Positions 38,150-45,958 of a DNA stretch of 64,000 bases are shown piece by piece (position 1 is the first letter of the stretch; each line of letters opens with the position of its first letter). Source of the DNA: Microbacterium testaceum StLB037. GTDB lineage: Bacteria; Actinomycetota; Actinomycetes; Actinomycetales; Microbacteriaceae. The position numbers and the translations under genes were made by a program. The stretch spans positions 3,658,001 to 3,722,000 of the forward strand of contig NC_015125.1 of NCBI RefSeq assembly GCF_000202635.1, written 5' to 3'. Under the pieces are notes generated by a model. It did no database searches. It saw nothing but the letters and a program-made list of their open reading frames with translations, and was not told where the DNA came from.

Positions 38150-38315
38150 CGCGTCGGCGGCGTGACCGGGCGACCCGGCGCCTCCCCGAGATCACACGAT
38201 CGTGTCGAGAACACCCGACGTCGTCGCGCACGAGCCGGTGATCTCGCGCGGAACGTGTGCTCTCGCGCGGGCCGCCCGCGAGAGAGGTCGGATGCCGGTA
38301 GGCTCGTCGTCGCTG
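38150..38315. other. Non-coding stretch before the CAT tRNA
   Basis: 166 bases with no credible ORF. They hold inverted repeats GAGATCAC...GTGATCTC (about 38189-38247) and CTCTCGCG/CGCGAGAG (38260-38267 with 38277-38284). The latter could end transcription of the transporter gene or form part of a tRNA promoter region. No T-run is seen. Confidence 0.4.
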
Positions 38316-38392
38316 GGGGCGGTGGCCAAGCTGGTCAAGGCAGCGGGCTCATAACCCGACGATCGTGGGTTCAAGTCCCACCCGCCCTACCA
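38316..38392 (+). tRNA. tRNA with CAT anticodon (Met or Ile2)
   Basis: A 77-base cloverleaf with encoded CCA. Acceptor GGGGCGG pairs with CCGCCCT (first pair G-T). The D stem is GCC/GGC, the anticodon loop is CTCATAA and the T stem GTGGG/CCCAC. The anticodon stem ends in three G-C pairs, an initiator-like feature. However, the acceptor pairs at 1-72, and the 11-24 pair is C-G, both elongator-like. With a CAT anticodon the choice between elongator Met and lysidine-modified Ile2 cannot be settled here. Confidence 0.85.
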
Positions 38393-38415
38393 TTGCCCTC
38401 ACCCGGGCCGCCGAC

Positions 38416-38498
38416 GTGACGGCGGGAGGGCCGGGGACGAGCGGAGGGCCGGGAACCCGGCATCCTCCTCCGTTCATCCCCGACCCTCCCGCCGTCAC
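38416..38498 (-). terminator. Long imperfect hairpin between CAT tRNA and mesD
   Basis: A 31-base arm at 38416-38446 (starting GTGACGGCGGGAGGG) pairs with 38468-38498. Read on the minus strand there are two G-U wobbles and one mismatch; on the plus strand the same positions become mismatches. The loop contains GCCGGGAACCCGGC (38448-38461), itself a hairpin. Better pairing on the minus strand points to a terminator for mesD. Confidence 0.6.
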
Positions 38499-38529
38499 GC
38501 GCCGTCCCGCCGTGACCCGACGTCGCGCG

Positions 38530-39573
38530 TCAGACCAGGGCCGGCGCCGACACCTCGTCGCGCACGATCGCCGCCCCCGCCGCCAACGCGCTCATCTTCT
38601 CGAGCGCGACGCGGCGCGGCAGGGGAGCCATGCCGCAGTTGGTCGAGGGGATGAGCTTGTCGGCGTCGACGAACTGCAGGGCGCGACGCAGCGTCTCGGC
38701 GACCTCCTCGGGGGTCTCGACCGTCTCGGACGAGACGTCGATCGCGCCGAGCATGACCTTCTTGCCGCGGATGAGCTCGATGAGATCGATGGGCACGTGC
38801 GAGTGATGGCTCTCGAGAGAGACGGCGTCGATCGTCGACCGCTGCAGAAGCGGGAACGACTCCTCGTACTGGCGCCACTCGGAGCCGAGCGTCGCCTTCC
38901 AGTCGTTGTTCGCCTTGATGCCGTAGCCGTAGCAGATGTGCACGACCGTCTCTGCGCGCAGCCCCTCGGCGGCACGCTCGAGGGCGGCGACGCCCCAGTC
39001 CTTCATCTCGTCGAAGAACACGTTGAAGGCCGGCTCGTCGAACTGGATGACGTCGACCCCCGCCGCTTCGAGCTCGCGCGCCTCCTGGTTGAGGATCGTC
39101 GCGAACTCCCACGCGAGCTTCTCGCGGCTGCGGTAGTGATGGTCGGACAACGTGTCGATCATCGTCATGGGTCCGGGCAGGGCCCACTTGATCGGTCGGT
39201 CGGTCTGCGCGCGCAGGAAGGCGGCATCCTGGACGAAGACCGGCTGACGCCGGCTCACCGCTCCGACGACAGTCGGGACGCTCGCGTCATAGCGGTTCCG
39301 GATGCGAACGGTCTCGCGGTTCTCGAAATCGACGCCGTCGAGGTGCTCGATGAACGTCGTGACGAAGTGCTGGCGGGTCTGCTCACCGTCGCTGACGATG
39401 TCGATGCCGCGGCGCTCCTGCTCGTGGACGGCCGCGCGGAGGGCGTCGTGCTGCCCCTCGACGAGTTCGTCGCCGTCGAGCTCCCACGGCGCCCAGAGCA
39501 CCTCGGGTCGCGCGAGCCACGCGGGCTTGGGGAGACTGCCGACCAGCGCGGTGGGGAGGAGGGACGTGGTCAT
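38530..39573 (-). CDS. mesD: Folate-independent methionine synthase (MesD-type, MetE-like core)
   Basis: A 347-residue protein with only the catalytic MetE-like barrel, lacking the N-terminal half of full MetE. Zinc ligands are visible: HICYG (His, Cys) and STNCGM (Cys). Short MetE homologues beside a DUF1852 gene are MesD, one of the families shown to make methionine from homocysteine without methyl-folate and to need MesX. The DUF1852/MesX gene is immediately upstream here (ATGA overlap). The methyl donor is unknown. A LysR regulator gene diverges from the pair. Confidence 0.85.
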   Translation of the reverse strand: MTTSLLPTALVGSLPKPAWLARPEVLWAPWELDGDELVEGQHDALRAAVHEQERRGIDIVSDGEQTRQHFVTTFIEHLDGVDFENRETVRIRNRYDASVPTVVGAVSRRQPVFVQDAAFLRAQTDRPIKWALPGPMTMIDTLSDHHYRSREKLAWEFATILNQEARELEAAGVDVIQFDEPAFNVFFDEMKDWGVAALERAAEGLRAETVVHICYGYGIKANNDWKATLGSEWRQYEESFPLLQRSTIDAVSLESHHSHVPIDLIELIRGKKVMLGAIDVSSETVETPEEVAETLRRALQFVDADKLIPSTNCGMAPLPRRVALEKMSALAAGAAIVRDEVSAPALV

Positions 39574-40550
39574 CGGAGCACCGCCCCGACGTTCGCCGAC
39601 CAGGCGTCGAGAGCCGCGCGGTGGGGCTTCACGAAGTGCTCCTCGGCGTAGCGTCCCTGCACCACGGCGAGCTGGCTGCGCTCCTCGCGGTCGTAGTCGA
39701 TGCCGGTGCGGACGAACTCCGCCTGGTCGAGGGTGGGGCGGTACACCTCGCCGGCGGGGACGACGGCGTTGTAGATCTCGGGGCGGTAGATCTTCTGGAA
39801 CGTCTCCATGGTGGCGATCGTTCCAGCCAGTTGCAGGTCGGTGTAGTCCGCGAGCAGATCGCCGCGGAAGTAGAACGCGAGCGGAGCGACGCTCCCACGC
39901 GGCATGAAGTACCGCACTCGAAGGCCCATCTTCGCGAAGTACTCGTCGGTGAGAGAGAACGCGTCCTGCTCGTACTCGACGCCCAGCACGGGGTGCACGA
40001 CGCCGGTCCGGTGGTAGGTGCGGCTCGTCGACACGCTGATGCAGATCACCGGCGACGACGGGAAGCGGTCGCGGTAGGTCGCGGAGTCGAGGAAGTGCTG
40101 GAAGAGCTGGCCGTGCAGGTCGCCGAAGTCCTCGGGCACCGTGAAGGTCCCCGCGGCGGCTTTGGCCGCCGGCAGGACGACGCTGAAGTCGTAGTCGCGG
40201 AGGTAGGACGAGAAGTTGTTGCCGACGATGCCCGGGTGACTCTCGCCGGTCTCGGTGTCGAGGATGTGCACGTCGAGCACCTCGATCACGGGGAACTGCT
40301 CGTCGTCGGCCCCGTCGGAGAACTGCAGCTGCACCGACACGATGTCGAGCTCGAGGCGGTACCGCGCCTCGGTGGACAGCAACTCGTTGAGCCGGCGATC
40401 CATCATCGACAGCGCCCCGCGCAGATTCTGCCGGCGACCTGCTCCGCGAGCGAGGTTCGCGAAGTTCGTGGTCACGCGCGAGTTCTCCGCCGGGGCGTAG
40501 TGCTCGTCGAAACGGGTGGTGGTGATGCTGAACGTGATGTCGTTCGTCAT
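39570..40550 (-). CDS. mesX: MesX (DUF1852), partner of MesD
   Basis: A 326-residue soluble protein matching DUF1852 from its opening ITFSITTTRFDEHYAP and NFANLARG through NNFSSYLRDYDFSVVLP to the basic end (VKPHRAALDAWSANVGAVLR, part). MesX is required for the activity of MesD in bacteria where this was tested, possibly together with an oxygen-dependent step. Start: ATG 40550; a longer reading frame has no conserved extension. It is the first gene of a two-gene operon. Confidence 0.85.
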   Translation of the reverse strand: MTNDITFSITTTRFDEHYAPAENSRVTTNFANLARGAGRRQNLRGALSMMDRRLNELLSTEARYRLELDIVSVQLQFSDGADDEQFPVIEVLDVHILDTETGESHPGIVGNNFSSYLRDYDFSVVLPAAKAAAGTFTVPEDFGDLHGQLFQHFLDSATYRDRFPSSPVICISVSTSRTYHRTGVVHPVLGVEYEQDAFSLTDEYFAKMGLRVRYFMPRGSVAPLAFYFRGDLLADYTDLQLAGTIATMETFQKIYRPEIYNAVVPAGEVYRPTLDQAEFVRTGIDYDREERSQLAVVQGRYAEEHFVKPHRAALDAWSANVGAVLR

Positions 40551-40647
40551 GACGTGCCAATCAGAAAGGGTCGGATGCCGCTCCCTCATCGTGCTCGCAA
40601 CACTCAGGCATCGGGTAATTCGGCGCATCTATGCGGAGGTATAGCCT
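40551..40647. promoter_or_regulatory. mesX-lysR intergenic control region
   Basis: 97 bases between two divergent starts, the usual place for a LysR operator. CTAT-N8-ATAG (about 40629-40644) is an inverted repeat with a T-N11-A-like core and includes the GGAGGT ribosome-binding site of the LysR gene (40635-40640). It is too short to hold a riboswitch. Confidence 0.4.
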
Positions 40648-41604
40648 GTGACTATGGCTCGTCGTCCGAGTGGCATCACGCTCCAACAGCTGCAGTACTT
40701 CATCGAGGTCGCCGCCGAGGGATCCATCAGCGCGGCCGCCGATCTGCTCTACGTCGCGCAACCGACGATGTCGGCCGCCATGCGCGACCTCGAGAGCCGT
40801 GTCGGACGCGAGCTCCTGGTGCGCTCGGCCCGCGGAGTCACGCTGACCAACGACGGCGTCGAGTTCCTCGGGTACGCCCGACAGGTCGTGGAGCAGGCCG
40901 AGCTGCTCGAGCAGCGATACCTCGGCCGCCCTCCGTCCCGCAGGCTCCTGGGCGTCTCGGCGCAGCACTACTCGTTCGTCGTGGACGCGTTCGTGCGCAT
41001 GGTCCGTGCGAGCGACGCGGCGGAGTACGAGTTCTCACTCCGTGAGACGCGGACCTGGGACATCATCGAGGACGTCCGGACGCTGCGCAGCGAGCTCGGC
41101 ATCCTGTTCCGCAACGACTTCAACCGCAACGTCATCGACAAGCTGTTGCGCGACTCGGGGCTGGCGTTCCACCCGCTCTTCGTCGCCGCCCCGCACATCT
41201 TCGTCTCGCGGCGAAATCCTCTCGCGTCACGCGAGCGCGCGACCCTCGATGACCTCGTCGACCTGCCGCGCCTGACCTTCGACCAGGGCGCCAACAACTC
41301 GTTCTATTTCGCCGAGGAGATCCTCTCGACGCTGTCGAGCGCGCAGGAGATCCGTGTCTCCGATCGCGCCACGATCTTCAACCTCATGATCGGCCTCGAC
41401 GGCTACACGATCTCGACCGGCATCATCAGCGACGACCTCGACCCCGAGATCGTCGCGGTGCCCCTCGACGTCGACGAACGGATCGAGATCGGCTGGATCG
41501 GACGGACGGCCATCCCGCTCACCGATCAGGCCCAGCGCTATCTCTCGGAACTGCGGGCCGTCGTCGCCGAGGCGGGTGTCGCCCTCGCCGACGCCGCCGC
41601 GTAG
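40648..41604 (+). CDS. LysR-family transcriptional regulator
   Basis: 318 residues. The N-terminal winged HTH is ITLQQLQYFIEVAAEGSISA followed by AADLLYVAQPTMSAAMRDLE; the C-terminal part is a LysR effector-binding domain (about 90-300). GTG 40648 has GGAGGT seven bases upstream, which decides the start over the ATG at 40654. It is divergent from mesX-mesD and most likely controls them, perhaps in response to homocysteine or a methyl donor (inference from layout). Confidence 0.9.
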   Translation: MTMARRPSGITLQQLQYFIEVAAEGSISAAADLLYVAQPTMSAAMRDLESRVGRELLVRSARGVTLTNDGVEFLGYARQVVEQAELLEQRYLGRPPSRRLLGVSAQHYSFVVDAFVRMVRASDAAEYEFSLRETRTWDIIEDVRTLRSELGILFRNDFNRNVIDKLLRDSGLAFHPLFVAAPHIFVSRRNPLASRERATLDDLVDLPRLTFDQGANNSFYFAEEILSTLSSAQEIRVSDRATIFNLMIGLDGYTISTGIISDDLDPEIVAVPLDVDERIEIGWIGRTAIPLTDQAQRYLSELRAVVAEAGVALADAAA

Positions 41605-41638
41605 CACCGCCCGACACCGCAGATTACGCTCGATCGAG

Positions 41639-42571
41639 ATGGACACCACCGCCCTCCGCCCGGCACTCGTCGGCCGCCTGCACTTCGCCGTGCAGGCGCT
41701 GTCCGGGGCGGCGTGGTGGATCGCCGTGTTCACGGTGCCCTTCGTGCGGACGGCGACTCTCGGCGCCCTCGATCCCGTCGTGGTCGCCGCCCTCGACATC
41801 CCGTTGTTCGTGGTGGCATCCGGTCTCGCGGTGCTTCCCGGACGGACGGGGCCAATCGGGGCCCTCGTCGCGACGGCCTGGACCCTGTTCGTCACCGCCT
41901 CGCTCGGGCTGTACGCGACGATCACCGGGCTCGCGGGGTGGGGCGTGCTCGCGATGATCGCGGCCTCCGTGTGCTCGCTGCTCGCGCTGTCGCTGCTGTG
42001 GCTGGGCCGCATCCCGACGAGCTGGCTGCTCGTCGGACCGTTCGCGTTCCGGCCCGCCCGTCCGCGCCGGTCGCCCGTCGCGCACATCATCGCCACGACC
42101 GGACAGATCGTGGTGTTCTGGGGGCTGTTCCTCGTCGTGTTCCCGCTCGTGATCGCCTTCCTCGAGCGGCGGTGGGGGCTGTCCGTGCCCCTGCCTCTCG
42201 GCGTGACCGTCATCGGCGCCGTCCTCGTGCTCGCGGCGAGCCTGCTCGGCCTCGCGTCGGCGGCCGCGTTGACCGTAAAGGGCGACGGAACACCACTGCC
42301 CTCCGCGATGCCCAATCGCCTCGTCATCGCCGGTCCGTACCGGTGGGTCCGCAACCCGATGGCCGTCGCGGGAATCGTCCAGGGCGTGGGCGTCGGACTC
42401 ATCCTGCAGTCGTGGCTCGTCGTCGTGTGGGCTCTCGTGGGCTCGCTCGTCTGGAACTACGCGATCCGCCCCCACGAGGAGGCCGACCTCGAGGCGAGCT
42501 TCGGCGAGGACTACCGCCGTTACTCCGCCCAGGTACGGTGCTGGACCCCTGGTCGCCGCATCGCCCGCTGA
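41639..42571 (+). CDS. Membrane protein with isoprenylcysteine methyltransferase-like domain
   Basis: 310 residues with about eight membrane segments. The C-terminal part has GPYRWVRNPMAVAGIVQGVG, RPHEEADLEASFGEDYRRY, the ICMT/PEMT-type methyltransferase signature (RNP and HEE). Such proteins methylate lipids or other membrane molecules with SAM. The N-terminal half (four segments) is unrecognised. It starts at ATG 41639 and ends before a bidirectional terminator. Confidence 0.82.
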   Translation: MDTTALRPALVGRLHFAVQALSGAAWWIAVFTVPFVRTATLGALDPVVVAALDIPLFVVASGLAVLPGRTGPIGALVATAWTLFVTASLGLYATITGLAGWGVLAMIAASVCSLLALSLLWLGRIPTSWLLVGPFAFRPARPRRSPVAHIIATTGQIVVFWGLFLVVFPLVIAFLERRWGLSVPLPLGVTVIGAVLVLAASLLGLASAAALTVKGDGTPLPSAMPNRLVIAGPYRWVRNPMAVAGIVQGVGVGLILQSWLVVVWALVGSLVWNYAIRPHEEADLEASFGEDYRRYSAQVRCWTPGRRIAR

Positions 42572-42577
42572 ACACGG

Positions 42578-42620
42578 CGAAGGCCCCGCCCCCACCACCC
42601 GGGTGAGAACGGGGCCTTCG
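42578..42620. terminator. Bidirectional hairpin terminator between convergent genes
   Basis: CGAAGGCCCCG at 42578-42588 is a perfect inverted match of 42610-42620 with a 21-base loop. It is centred in the 56-base gap between two convergent stop codons. Confidence 0.8.
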
Positions 42621-42627
42621 GCGTCGG

Positions 42628-43650
42628 CTACCGCGCGACCTCCGCAAGCTCGCCGGGTCCCGGCAGGATCTCGCGCAAGAGGTCGTCAAGGGTCACGACG
42701 CCCACCAGGCGCTCGCCGTCGACCACCGTCGCCAACTGCACCCGACCGCGGCGCATCCGCGCCAGCGCGTCGTAGGCCGAGGCATCCGGTTCCAGCACGA
42801 GGGGCTCCCGCGCGATGTCGAGCGCCGGCGTCGCGGGATCGACGGTCAGCGTGTCTCGCACGTGCGCGACGCATGACGACGCCCCCGAGCCGACGAGGAT
42901 CCGCAGGTGCGTCGACGCGGCCGCGACGGCCTGGATGTCGGCGACCGTGGCATCCGTCGGCACACTCGTGGGGGAGCGGTCCGTGCGGACGATGTCGCCC
43001 ACGGTCAGGGTGCCGAGCGCGATCGCCTGCGCGATCGGCTCGGAGTACTGTTTCTCGAGGGTGCCCGCCTGGCGCGAATGCGCGACGAGCTCGCGGATCG
43101 TGTCGGCGTCCTGTCCGCCCGCGGCGGCCTTGTCGACCGGCTCGACGCCCGACGCCTTCACCAGACGGTTGGCGATGTGGTTGATCCACAGCAGGAACGG
43201 ACGCAGCGGCCACGTGAGGGCACGGGCCAGGATGCCGGTGGCCTTCGCCGCGGTCTCGGGATGCGCGATGGCCCATGACTTCGGCGCCATCTCGCCGATC
43301 ACGAGATGAAGGAACGTGACGACGATCAGCGCGAGCATGAACGCGATGATGTCCGCGAGGACGTAGGGGAGACCCCACGCCTCGAACACCGGTGAGAGCG
43401 CGTAGTCGATTGCGGGCTTGGTGATCGCACCGAGCAGGAACGTACAGGCGGTGATGCCGAGCTGCGCGAAGGCGAGCATCACGGTGAGCTCGTTGACGCC
43501 GCGCAGCGCCGCGCGGGCGGAGGCGCTGGTCGCGGCCTCCTCCTCCAGGCGGTGGCGACGCGCGGCGAGGAGCGCGAACTCCACGATCACGAAGAACGCG
43601 CTCGCGATGATCAGCAGCGCGGTGATGAGGGCGACGGTCCAGCCATTCAT
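42628..43650 (-). CDS. CNNM/CorC-type membrane protein, second of a tandem pair
   Basis: 340 residues. Three or four membrane segments in the first 135 (DUF21/CNNM), then a CBS pair (TVADIQAVAAASTHLRILV; LVGVVTLDDLLREIL). Unlike its upstream neighbour, it ends after the CBS pair and lacks the CorC_HlyC domain, so it is a shortened paralogue. ATG 43650 overlaps the neighbour stop (ATGA). The two probably form a hetero-oligomer. Family function is Mg2+/Co2+ homeostasis; the details are inferred. Confidence 0.87.
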   Translation of the reverse strand: MNGWTVALITALLIIASAFFVIVEFALLAARRHRLEEEAATSASARAALRGVNELTVMLAFAQLGITACTFLLGAITKPAIDYALSPVFEAWGLPYVLADIIAFMLALIVVTFLHLVIGEMAPKSWAIAHPETAAKATGILARALTWPLRPFLLWINHIANRLVKASGVEPVDKAAAGGQDADTIRELVAHSRQAGTLEKQYSEPIAQAIALGTLTVGDIVRTDRSPTSVPTDATVADIQAVAAASTHLRILVGSGASSCVAHVRDTLTVDPATPALDIAREPLVLEPDASAYDALARMRRGRVQLATVVDGERLVGVVTLDDLLREILPGPGELAEVAR

Positions 43651-45050
43651 CGGGCCACCTCCTCGTCGACGGGGCGTGCTTCGTCGGCGGGCTCGGCATC
43701 CCGATCCACCTCGTGCAGACGCACCGCGAGCTGCGAGGGCACGTGACGGTCGACCTCGACGACCTCGACGGTCAGCCAGCGCTCGATGTCGAGGCCCTGC
43801 ACGGTCTCGGACGGCTTCACGGGAAGGTCGACGCGCACGACCGCGCCGATCGCGGGGAGGTCGCCGTGCGTCTCGATGACCAGACCCGCGGCCGTTTCGG
43901 CGTCGGTCTCGGCCAGGTCGTGGCCGATGATGCGCTCGAGCTCGTCGAGGTGCACGTCGCCCGGAACGGTCCACGCGTCGTCTCCCACGACAGCCACCTC
44001 CGAGGTCTCGACGTCGTGCTCGTCGGAGAGCTCGCCGATCACCTCTTCGGTGAGGTCCTCGATCGTCAGGATGCCGTCGAAGTTGCCGTACTCGTCCACC
44101 ACGCACGCCAGTTCGTTGCGGGTCTTGCGCATCCGGTCGAGGGCGACCGGCAGCATCATCGAGGTCGGAAGGACCACCGCCGGGCGCATGACCGTCGACA
44201 CCGCGGCATCGTCGGCGGGCTGCTCGCGCAGCAGGTCGATCAGCTCGACCACACCCACGGGGGAGTCCTCGTCCCCGATCACGGGATAACGCGTGTGACC
44301 GGATGCCATGAGGGCACGCACCTCGCCGACCGTCGTCTCGGGGGTCACCGAGTCGATCTGCGAGCGGGGGATCATGGCGTGTTCGACGTCGCGCTGGGGG
44401 AAGTCGAGGATGCGGTCGATGATGATCGACAGATCGTCCGGGAGGTCGCCGCTCTGCCGCGACTCCTCGATGATGGCCTCGAGGTCGCGCGCGGTGGCGC
44501 TCTCGTCGACGTCTTCGAGGGGCTCGATGCGCAGCAGCCGCAGCAGCGCGTTGGCCGCGACGTCGAAGACCGTGATGAGCCAGCCGAAGAGCAGGAGGTA
44601 GATGCGCGTCGGCACGGCGAGGGCGCGCGCCAACGGTTCCGGGCTCGCGATCGCGAGGTTCTTCGGATAGAGCTCGCCGAAGATCATGGTGACGATGGTC
44701 GCGAGCAGCAGCGCGCCGACCGTTCCGATGAGGACGGACACGGCGGGGTCGATGCCCACACCGCCGAGCAGCGTGCCGAGCGATTCGCCGATCAGCGGTT
44801 CGGCGACGTAACCGATCAGCAGACCGGTCACCGTGATGCCCAACTGGGCACCCGACAGCATGAACGACGTGCGCTTCGTGATGGCGAGAACGCGCTTCGC
44901 CTGCGCGTCACCCTTCTCGGCCAGCGCCGCCATGCGCGAACGGTCGACCGACATGTACGCGAACTCCTGCGCGACGAAGAAGCCGCAGGCGACGATGATC
45001 GCCAGAGTCACGACGACACCCACGAGGAGTGTCAGAGTCGCAGCCAGCAT
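43647..45050 (-). CDS. CNNM/CorC-type membrane protein with CBS and CorC_HlyC domains
   Basis: 467 residues. DUF21/CNNM membrane domain about 1-185 (starts LAATLTLLVGVVVTLAIIVA), CBS pair about 210-330 (HAMIPRSQIDSVTPETTV, DEYGNFDGILTIEDLTEEV), CorC_HlyC about 345-425, and an acidic tail. It is the full-length member of a coupled pair. A 200-base leader with several hairpins, one of which covers the ribosome-binding site, precedes it. Relatives export or import Mg2+. Confidence 0.9.
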   Translation of the reverse strand: MLAATLTLLVGVVVTLAIIVACGFFVAQEFAYMSVDRSRMAALAEKGDAQAKRVLAITKRTSFMLSGAQLGITVTGLLIGYVAEPLIGESLGTLLGGVGIDPAVSVLIGTVGALLLATIVTMIFGELYPKNLAIASPEPLARALAVPTRIYLLLFGWLITVFDVAANALLRLLRIEPLEDVDESATARDLEAIIEESRQSGDLPDDLSIIIDRILDFPQRDVEHAMIPRSQIDSVTPETTVGEVRALMASGHTRYPVIGDEDSPVGVVELIDLLREQPADDAAVSTVMRPAVVLPTSMMLPVALDRMRKTRNELACVVDEYGNFDGILTIEDLTEEVIGELSDEHDVETSEVAVVGDDAWTVPGDVHLDELERIIGHDLAETDAETAAGLVIETHGDLPAIGAVVRVDLPVKPSETVQGLDIERWLTVEVVEVDRHVPSQLAVRLHEVDRDAEPADEARPVDEEVAR

Positions 45051-45180
45051 CAGATTTCACCCCCTCTCGAAACGAGGGGGCTCGAAGATCGGCCCTCCTG
45101 GTCGGGGGAGGTTCGGTGATGGCTCACGGGTTTTCTCTCTCGTGGGTCGGTTGATCGAAGATCGTCCTCAACTTTATCGA
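45051..45180 (-). promoter_or_regulatory. Structured 5' leader of the tandem CNNM/CorC operon
   Basis: Read on the minus strand, CCCCCTC (45074-45080) pairs with GAGGGGG (45060-45066) around a seven-base loop, burying the GGGGG ribosome-binding site that lies about nine bases before ATG 45050. Upstream, the decamer CGATCTTCGA occurs twice (near 45082 and 45156) and further hairpins can form. This is a plausible translation-controlling leader; it matches no riboswitch consensus I know, including the M-box and yybP-ykoY. Confidence 0.45.
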
Positions 45181-45216
45181 CGGGCAGATCGTGGGGGCTG
45201 GGGATTGACCGCGTAA

Positions 45217-45255
45217 AAGCGGGGATCGGGCCGCGTTTCGGCCCGATCCCCGCTT
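45217..45255 (-). terminator. Rho-independent terminator of the GntR-ABC operon
   Basis: A perfect 17-bp stem (45217-45233 with 45239-45255) and a five-base loop, eight bases after the permease stop. On the minus strand the 3' side continues into CTTTTA. Confidence 0.9.
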
Positions 45256-45262
45256 CCGTAGA

Positions 45263-45958
45263 TCAGGGAGTCGCGCGCCGAAGGGTGAGGAACGACGAGG
45301 ACGCGAGCACCGCGATCAGCAGCAGCCCCCACAGCGCCATGCCGAACGCCCCGAGCGCCGCGCCGCCCTCGATGACCGTGGGCCACGAACGGGTGAGGGT
45401 CACGAGGCCGATGAGGGCGACCACGACGAGCGACACGGCGATCAGGGTCACCGTGAGGACGACCGTGCCGAAGCGTTTGAAGACGGTCGCGGCCCAGAAT
45501 CCGATGACGAAGAAGAACATCGCGACGGCGAAGAAGGTGATTCCGGCGGCGACGGGACCGGCCTCCCACAGCCACGGCATGTAGAAGAAGTACCCGTTCA
45601 TCCCGTACCCATCGGTGGCTTGCTCGACCATGCCGCCGACGACGAAGACCGTCGAGAGCACGACCGCGGTGATCCCCGCGGTCAACAGCGTGCCCGTGAA
45701 GAACTCGCGGCGCGTGATGCTCATCGCCTGCGAGAACGGGAACGTGCGCGTCAGGGCCTGCGCGCCGATGACACCGAAGTACCACAGGGGCGCCTGGGCA
45801 CCACCGCTGATCTTGACTCCTTCGACACCCGCCGCCGCGATGATCCCGTAGACGAGGAGACTGAGCCCCAGCGCCCCGAAGAGGATGATCAACGGCAGCC
45901 ACAGGAATGTCTGGCGGTTGATCAGTTGCAGGCGGACGACGTTCAGCGTGCGGTTCAT
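45263..45958 (-). CDS. ABC transporter permease-like membrane protein
   Basis: 231 residues with six membrane segments, starting with an amphipathic MNRTLNVVRLQLINRQTF. It has no conserved loop that names a substrate. It is the third gene of a GntR-ATPase-permease operon (ATGA overlap with the ATPase), an arrangement typical of stress- or antimicrobial-peptide-responsive YtrA-type ABC systems. Function is inferred from context. Confidence 0.8.
   Translation of the reverse strand: MNRTLNVVRLQLINRQTFLWLPLIILFGALGLSLLVYGIIAAAGVEGVKISGGAQAPLWYFGVIGAQALTRTFPFSQAMSITRREFFTGTLLTAGITAVVLSTVFVVGGMVEQATDGYGMNGYFFYMPWLWEAGPVAAGITFFAVAMFFFVIGFWAATVFKRFGTVVLTVTLIAVSLVVVALIGLVTLTRSWPTVIEGGAALGAFGMALWGLLLIAVLASSSFLTLRRATP

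Noticed and set aside
40551..40647. A SAM- or methionine-sensing riboswitch before mesX
   Set aside because: Only 97 bases are shared by two divergent genes, and no T-box or SAM-type core is present.
43647..43650. Single gene split by a frameshift in the tandem CNNM pair
   Set aside because: Both genes carry their own membrane domain and CBS pair, so they are true tandem paralogues with an ATGA overlap.
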